This document shows, piece after piece, positions 59,715 to 64,000 of a stretch of 64,000 bases of DNA; positions within the stretch are counted from its first letter, which is position 1; every line of letters begins with the position of its first letter. Source of the DNA: Nonomuraea jiangxiensis (lineage in GTDB: Bacteria > Actinomycetota > Actinomycetes > Streptosporangiales > Streptosporangiaceae). Made by a program: the position numbers and the translations under genes. The notes under the pieces were generated by a model. That model searched no databases and was not told the origin of the DNA. It worked only from the letters and a program-made list of their open reading frames with translations. The DNA lies in contig NZ_FNDJ01000008.1 of NCBI RefSeq assembly GCF_900099965.1, forward strand, positions 62,001-126,000. The letters run 5' to 3'.

Positions 59715-60968
59715 GTGCCGCCACGAAGGCGGCAGGGGGCGAGAGGCGGTCCAGCGTTGGCGAGGCGAGAATCCGCGGCTGCGGGACCCGGGAGCCGTGC
59801 GCTCATCGTCGACCTCATCCGGTCCTCCGGACCGATCAGCCGGGTCGAGCTCGTCGAGGCGACCGGCCTGACCCAGCCGACGATCTCCAACATCGTCCGC
59901 CGCCTGCTCGACGACGGCGTCGTCCGCGAGACCGGCGACACGGTGGCGACCGGTGGCAAGCCGCGCACCATGCTCGTGATCAACTCCCGCTCGGCGTACG
60001 GCATCGGCATCCGCGTCGGAGCCGACACGCTGACGTGCGTGGTGACCGACACCCGTGGCGGCACCATCGGCCGCGAACTCGTCGCCGTCTCGCCCACCGA
60101 GGATGTGGTGACCCAGCTCAGCGACCTCTACCTGCACGTGACCGGCGGCCTCGGGCTGGCGCCGCAGAGCGTGGCGGGCCTGGCCGTCGTCGCACAGGGG
60201 CCGGTCGACGTGGCGCGGGGTCGTTTCCTCGCGCTGCCCGGTTTCGGGCACCTGGACCTGCGGCGGGCGCTGTCCGCGCGGCTCGGGGTGCCGGTGCTCG
60301 TCGACGGCGACGCCTCCGCCGCCGCCGTGGGTGAGTTCTGGGGGCGGCAGGTCTCCAGGGACCGTACGTTCGGGTGCCTTTACATGAACTCCGGGATCAG
60401 CTCGGGGGTCGTCCTCGACGGAGCGCTCCAGCGGGGGGCCAGCTCGAACGCGGGCGAGATCGGGCACGTGTCCGTGGTGCGCGACGGGGACCCATGCCGG
60501 TGCGGGAACCGCGGCTGCCTGGAGCTGTACGCGGCCCCGGCCGCGCTGGTGTCGCGCGCCCGCACGATCGCCGGTCTCGCCGACCGTCTGGGGATCCGCC
60601 CCAACGACCCGGTCGCGCGGGCCTTCGACGTGCTCGCCCGCGCGGCGATCTACGGTGACGAGCAGGCGCGGGTCCTTGTGGAGGAGTCGGCGGCGTTGCT
60701 GGCCGACGGCGCGCTCACCCTGGCGAACCTGTGGGACCTGGACACGCTGGTACTCGCCGGGCCGGGTTTCGCGGTCGCGGGCTCGTTGTACGTGAGCGAG
60801 ATCCGGCGCCGGCTCGGAGAGCGTACGTTCTCGCGACGAATCCACGCGGTGCAGGTCGACCTGTCGAGCAACCCCCGGGATTCGGCGGCGATCGGCGGGG
60901 CCGCGCTGGTGCTGCAGGGCTCGGTGGCACCGGGACACGGACCACAGGTCGCGGCACCGCAGCCCTGA
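59715..60968 (+). CDS. ROK-family transcriptional regulator with zinc motif
   Basis: This 417-residue ROK repressor has a winged helix (about residues 33-90, SRALIVDLIRSSGPISRVELVEATGLTQPTISNIVRRLLDDGVV) and a full kinase-like sensor. The sensor includes the zinc motif in DPCRCGNRGCLELYA, absent in the ROK protein of the other locus. DGDASAAAVGEFW replaces the END-x-A pattern of active ROK kinases. The start is uncertain. GTG 59715 gives a normal basic leader and is used here; TTG 59757 has GAGAGG upstream. It is divergent from the sensor-only LacI protein and is the probable regulator of the beta-mannosidase/GH95 operon. Confidence 0.82.
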   Translation: MPPRRRQGARGGPALARRESAAAGPGSRALIVDLIRSSGPISRVELVEATGLTQPTISNIVRRLLDDGVVRETGDTVATGGKPRTMLVINSRSAYGIGIRVGADTLTCVVTDTRGGTIGRELVAVSPTEDVVTQLSDLYLHVTGGLGLAPQSVAGLAVVAQGPVDVARGRFLALPGFGHLDLRRALSARLGVPVLVDGDASAAAVGEFWGRQVSRDRTFGCLYMNSGISSGVVLDGALQRGASSNAGEIGHVSVVRDGDPCRCGNRGCLELYAAPAALVSRARTIAGLADRLGIRPNDPVARAFDVLARAAIYGDEQARVLVEESAALLADGALTLANLWDLDTLVLAGPGFAVAGSLYVSEIRRRLGERTFSRRIHAVQVDLSSNPRDSAAIGGAALVLQGSVAPGHGPQVAAPQP

Positions 60969-61280
60969 CGACGACGGCTGACGAATGTCGTTCGAGATAT
61001 TCACGTGCTCCCGGACGAAGGGGGCGGTGTCTCCCTCTCAGCCTGTGTAGTCGACGATCAGCAGGTGCAGCATTCCGCGAGTCCTCGGGAGAGTTCATCA
61101 CAAGGTGGTGTCATCACGGCATTAAGGCCGCCCACCCGGCGAGACTTGCCAGTACGGGGAAGCCCACGCCGACTTCGAACGGAGGGCGGTTTGACCGGGG
61201 AATGGACGAGTGTGACGGGGGATTCGGCGGGCGGGCGCGACGACGGCAAGGGCGGGCGGGACAAGGGGCGGGTCCTCTAG
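60969..61280. other. Gap with an interrupted extension of the next gene
   Basis: About 310 bp lie between the ROK stop and the DoxX-like gene. The only notable frame is a TTG-led stretch from about 61190 (LTGEWTSVTGDSAGGRDDG...GRVL), behind GGAGGG. It is in the same frame as the next gene but ends in TAG at 61278-61280. Confidence 0.4.
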
Positions 61281-62144
61281 GTGGTGTTCCGGTGGATCCC
61301 GGTGGCGATCCTGCTGCAGTACGGTTTCGCCAAGATCTTCGGCGCCCAGTTCACCATCCTGGACTCCGAGCTGGACAAACCCATGGGCACGGTCAGCGGA
61401 TTCTGGCTGACCTGGTATTACTTCGGGTATTCACCGGTCTTCGGCACCCTGATCGCGTTGGCGCAGATCGGCCTCGGTATAGCGCTGGCCTTCCGCCGTA
61501 CCGCCTTGCTCGGCGCCGCGGGCACGGTGCGGTTGCTCGGGGGGATCGCCGTGCTCAACCTCTCGTACGGGATCGCCATCGACGCCATGCTGATCGCCCT
61601 GATCGGCGCCGGCTGTGCCGCGTACGTGCTGTGGCGGCACCGGAGAGAACTGACCGCGCTTTTCTGGAAGAACGGCCAGGACGGCGCCGCTCCCCCGCCG
61701 CCGCGCACGCGGCCCCGATGGGTGCCCGCCGGAGTCCTGGCGCTCCTGCTCGCGCTGGCGGCCTCGTGCTCGTTCTACACCGCCAACTACAACAACCGCG
61801 CGCCCACGCCGCTCGACGGGACATGGGACGTGACCGCGGGCAGCTTCCGGCCTCCGGGCCTGCCGGGCCCCGCCGAGCGCGTCTACTTCGAGCACAATCG
61901 CGCCTTCCAGGCCGTGTTGCGCAGCGGCCAGACCTGGCAGACGTACCACTTCGAGGTTGATGCCGCCACCACCACGATCAGGCTCTGGCGAACCTGGCTC
62001 AGCAAGGGTGAGCAACTGTTGTCCGGGACGTACTCGCTCGGCGCGGGCCGGTTGACGATCGCCGGGACCGACCTCGTGACGGGGCGACCGCTGGTGTTGG
62101 AGCTGCGCACCGTTCCCGCACATCAGCTCCGCCCCAGCCCGTGA
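61281..62144 (+). CDS. DoxX-like membrane protein with lipocalin-like exported tail
   Basis: This 287-residue protein begins with a four-helix DoxX-like part (about residues 1-120: FRWIPVAILLQYGFAKIFGAQFTI, WLTWYYFGYSPVFGTLIALAQIGLGIALAF, LLGGIAVLNLSYGIAIDAMLIALIGAGCAAYVL). A fifth helix (VPAGVLALLLALAASCSFYTANY) and a beta-rich outer domain follow (about 165-287, PLDGTWDVTAGSF ... LSGTYSLGAGRLTIAGTDL). The outer part resembles a small barrel with a DGTW start. GTG 61281 directly follows an in-frame TAG, and AAGGGGCGGG lies upstream. The preceding open stretch looks like a cytosolic N-terminus cut by that stop. The function is unknown; a redox or quinone-related role is common for DoxX. Confidence 0.68.
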   Translation: MVFRWIPVAILLQYGFAKIFGAQFTILDSELDKPMGTVSGFWLTWYYFGYSPVFGTLIALAQIGLGIALAFRRTALLGAAGTVRLLGGIAVLNLSYGIAIDAMLIALIGAGCAAYVLWRHRRELTALFWKNGQDGAAPPPPRTRPRWVPAGVLALLLALAASCSFYTANYNNRAPTPLDGTWDVTAGSFRPPGLPGPAERVYFEHNRAFQAVLRSGQTWQTYHFEVDAATTTIRLWRTWLSKGEQLLSGTYSLGAGRLTIAGTDLVTGRPLVLELRTVPAHQLRPSP

Positions 62145-62470
62145 ACACTACCGATGACTTCGATCTTGGTCGAGTGATCGGGCACGTCCAGCGCCGCGGC
62201 GCTGCGGGCCGCGCTGGAAGCGCGCCGCCTGGTGGCTGAGACGATTTCCTGCTGGCCCCGGTAACTGGGCGCCTGGCCACGCGAGGACGTCGTCCGGTTC
62301 TTCACCACCAGTGCCATCTTGTCCTTGCCGAGATCGCCGGTTCGGTCCTCGCCGACGCGGGGAACTACGCTGGCCCTTCTCCAACTTCAATACGTGCATC
62401 GGGATTACCAGGGGGCGGGTTGCCGCACATGTCCGGACAAGCAAATCGACGACGCCTTGGATTCTGAACG
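62145..62470. other. Gap without a supported gene
   Basis: About 325 bp lie between two membrane-protein genes. Short frames on both strands lack start signals and protein-like sequence. The promoter of the next gene should lie here. Confidence 0.35.
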
Positions 62471-63541
62471 ATGAACCGGTGGGAGAGGCTGTTACCGGCC
62501 ATGCCGTACCCTGGGGCGCCGGTCGTGGCCTGGCCCGTAGGGGAGCCCGCGCCGGGACTGCCCATCGGGAAGGCCGGTATCTCGGTCCGGATCCGGACCA
62601 GGACGACGGATCCGATCACTTTCGTGGCGCGGAAGGCGGTCGGAGTCGACGACCAGCCGATGTGGCATGGACTCGGCCGGATGGTCGTCGTGACCGAATC
62701 CGGCGAGCATCTCGTCGAGGTGCGTGGGCGATCCTCGGCGGAGACGGCACGGCTGGTCCGCGCCCGCGCCGGGGAGATCACGGAACTGGAGTACTGGACG
62801 CCGGCGTCGATCGGTGGCGCGGACGGCGTGCTCGTTCGGGCGCCGGCCCGGCGCCGTATGGGCGCGGGCCATTTCGGGATCGCGGTCGCCTATCTGGCCT
62901 TGGCCGGTGCAACGCTGCTTGCCAATGCGGCCGGCCTCCAGCCGACGGCGGCCCTCCTCGTCGCCCTGCTGATGATCGTGGTGGTGGCCACCGTGTCGTG
63001 GAGTCTTATGAAGCGTCGCATCGACCGTCGGTACCGTGCCGCCGTGTCCTATGAGGCCGACTCGGACGCACGGGCCTCGGACGTCGGGATGTTCCTTGGT
63101 GACGGCGTCGCTCCGTCCGGCTCCGCCGACGGAAGCCGTGGGCTTCTCGTCGTCACCGCCACGGCAGCGCGGGATTACACGTGGAACGGGACCCGGATCG
63201 CCGCGCAGCCGACGACCGACCCGAACGCGTGGCTGCCGTGGCCGGCACTGTCCATCGACGGTGTGAGGCGTCCGTTCGGCTGGCGCACCTGGTGTTACCG
63301 ACTTCCCCCCGGCGAGCATGAGGTGACGGTGGTCGTACGGGCACCTGGCCTCGCCACGGGACAGGGCTGCGACGGCGCCGAGCCCACGACGGTGCGGGTA
63401 CGGATCGCCGCAGGCCAGGTCACCCGGCTTGACCTGCGGGTACGAGCCACCATTGAGGTGCGGGCCACGTTTCCGGACCGGAGCGCCCCGACCGAGGTGA
63501 CCCGCTTCACGGCGGCCGTCGACGCGAAGGTCTCGACTTGA
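62471..63541 (+). CDS. Hypothetical two-helix membrane protein
   Basis: This 356-residue protein has no recognised domain. The N-terminal about 130 residues are soluble and beta-rich (ISVRIRTRTTDPITFVARKAVGVDDQPMWHGLGRMVVVTESGEHLVEVRGRSS). Two adjacent membrane helices follow (about 136-175, AVAYLALAGATLLANAAGL and ALLVALLMIVVVATVSWSLM). A C-terminal beta domain ends the protein, with a WRTWCYRLPPGEHEVTVVVRAP segment that looks Ig-like, as in proteins that coat the membrane surface. ATG 62471 has no strong ribosome site. Its stop overlaps the next frame's TTG start (TTGA), so the two are likely cotranscribed. Confidence 0.65.
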   Translation: MNRWERLLPAMPYPGAPVVAWPVGEPAPGLPIGKAGISVRIRTRTTDPITFVARKAVGVDDQPMWHGLGRMVVVTESGEHLVEVRGRSSAETARLVRARAGEITELEYWTPASIGGADGVLVRAPARRRMGAGHFGIAVAYLALAGATLLANAAGLQPTAALLVALLMIVVVATVSWSLMKRRIDRRYRAAVSYEADSDARASDVGMFLGDGVAPSGSADGSRGLLVVTATAARDYTWNGTRIAAQPTTDPNAWLPWPALSIDGVRRPFGWRTWCYRLPPGEHEVTVVVRAPGLATGQGCDGAEPTTVRVRIAAGQVTRLDLRVRATIEVRATFPDRSAPTEVTRFTAAVDAKVST

Positions 63542-63866
63542 CCGAACGGCCCCAGTTCACCCCGGTAACGTACGACCGCCGCGAGGCACCCTTCACCAGT
63601 CCCGGCGCCACGGCCGAGTTCACGGCGGACCATATCAGCCGCGTCGTGGATGGGCCCGACCCAGGGTTGCCGTTGGCCGACGTGTCACACGCCGTCATCG
63701 AGCGGAGTCCCCTGGTCACAAGGCTCGCTCCTTTGCGGAGCCTGCTGGAGGCGCTGACGGTGACCGGTGGAAGGACTACGGGAAGAGTCGCGACAGTTGG
63801 GTGCGCGAGCTCGCCAGTGTCAGCGGATCGCCGGACGGAATTGCGATCCGCCCGGCGATCGGCTGA
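63538..63866 (+). pseudogene. Hypothetical gene with probable frameshift
   Basis: The frame opened by TTG 63538 reads as a plausible protein for about 70 residues (PQFTPVTYDRREAPFTSPGATAEFTADHISRVVDGPDPGLPLADVSHAVIERSPLVTRL). It then turns into low-quality sequence. In another frame, DGDRWKDYGKSRDSWVRELASVSGSPDGIAIRPAIG then TGA at 63864-63866 reads well and ends 7 bp before the convergent gene's stop. One indel between about 63720 and 63755 would join them. It may be a damaged gene or a sequencing error. No family is recognised. Confidence 0.45.
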
Positions 63867-63873
63867 ATATCAC

Positions 63874-64000
63874 TTATCGAATGGTGACGCGGTCTCCCAG
63901 CGGTGCGCTGACCGGTGAGTTATTCATGAGATAGGACGCCAGCGTCGCTCTGTCGTCCAACCCGCCGCGGTAGACGATGGTGGTTCCCTTCCATTGGGGG
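63874..64000 (-). CDS. C-terminal end of a hypothetical protein, start outside window
   Basis: Only the last 41 residues are inside the window: QWKGTTIVYRGGLDDRATLASYLMNNSPVSAPLGDRVTIR then TAA at 63874-63876. The sequence has protein-like composition and ends neatly against the convergent neighbour with 7 bp between stops. It is too short to assign a family; the 5' part lies beyond base 64000. Confidence 0.5.
   Translation of the reverse strand, partial: PQWKGTTIVYRGGLDDRATLASYLMNNSPVSAPLGDRVTIR

Noticed and set aside
1..64000. tRNA, rRNA, CRISPR, integrase and phage attachment sites
   Set aside because: I looked for tRNA-like cloverleafs, spaced direct repeats and integrase motifs and saw none; this is by eye only, so a dedicated scan could still find a tRNA.

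Overview
This window is chromosomal DNA of a high-GC actinomycete. The evidence is GC-rich third codon positions, many GTG and TTG starts, secreted glycosidases with F5/8 type C (discoidin) modules, ROK, AraC, LuxR and TetR regulators, and two sugar ABC importers that lack an ATPase gene, as in actinobacteria that share one MsiK-type ATPase. A Streptosporangiales (Nonomuraea-like) source is my inference, not proven. I see no rRNA, tRNA, CRISPR array, replication origin or intact insertion sequence. The left half (1-27 kb) is loosely packed accessory DNA with several gene remnants; the right half (27-61 kb) is tightly organised carbohydrate and pyroglutamate metabolism.

1-27 kb: a flavin oxidase cut by the window edge; a SAM methyltransferase; a rifampin-monooxygenase-like flavoprotein preceded by a 19-codon leader ORF; a coiled-coil protein; a Tat-exported TolB-propeller amidohydrolase; an OsmC/flavoprotein pair in which the second gene seems to start at ATC; a CNNM/CorC ion transporter behind a structured leader; a small membrane protein with a tandem TTACnnnGTAA operator, a decayed copy of itself and a TetR gene; a CGNR regulator divergent from an arginase-like hydrolase; two polytopic membrane proteins; a secreted protein with two LecA-like lectin repeats; LuxR and AraC regulators; a secreted beta-helix protein; and a DUF4331 protein.

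27-40.5 kb: a secreted (alpha/alpha)6 glycosidase is followed by a glucan-type utilisation locus. It has an extracellular GH5 glucanase, then an overlapping operon of sugar-binding lipoprotein, two permeases, an NAD-dependent GH4 glycosidase, a BadF/GlcNAc-kinase-type sugar kinase, a secreted GH9 glucanase and a ROK repressor. The GH5 gene and the operon carry nearly the same 19-bp palindrome, each starting 10 nt after a predicted -10 box, so they are probably one regulon.

40.5-46.3 kb: two divergent operons form a pyroglutamate module. One encodes DUF969/DUF979 membrane proteins, pyroglutamyl peptidase and a DUF2891 protein; the other encodes 5-oxoprolinase PxpABC. Together they would take up or release 5-oxoproline and convert it to glutamate.

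46.4-61 kb: a second glycan locus on the minus strand encodes a sugar-binding lipoprotein, two permeases, a GH2 beta-mannosidase and a 2204-residue exported protein joining a beta-helix, four discoidin modules, FN3, GH95 and FIMAH. Upstream lie a LacI-type sensor protein with no DNA-binding domain and, divergently, a ROK regulator. The last 3 kb hold a DoxX-like membrane protein, a two-helix membrane protein, a probably frameshifted gene and the 3' end of a minus-strand gene.
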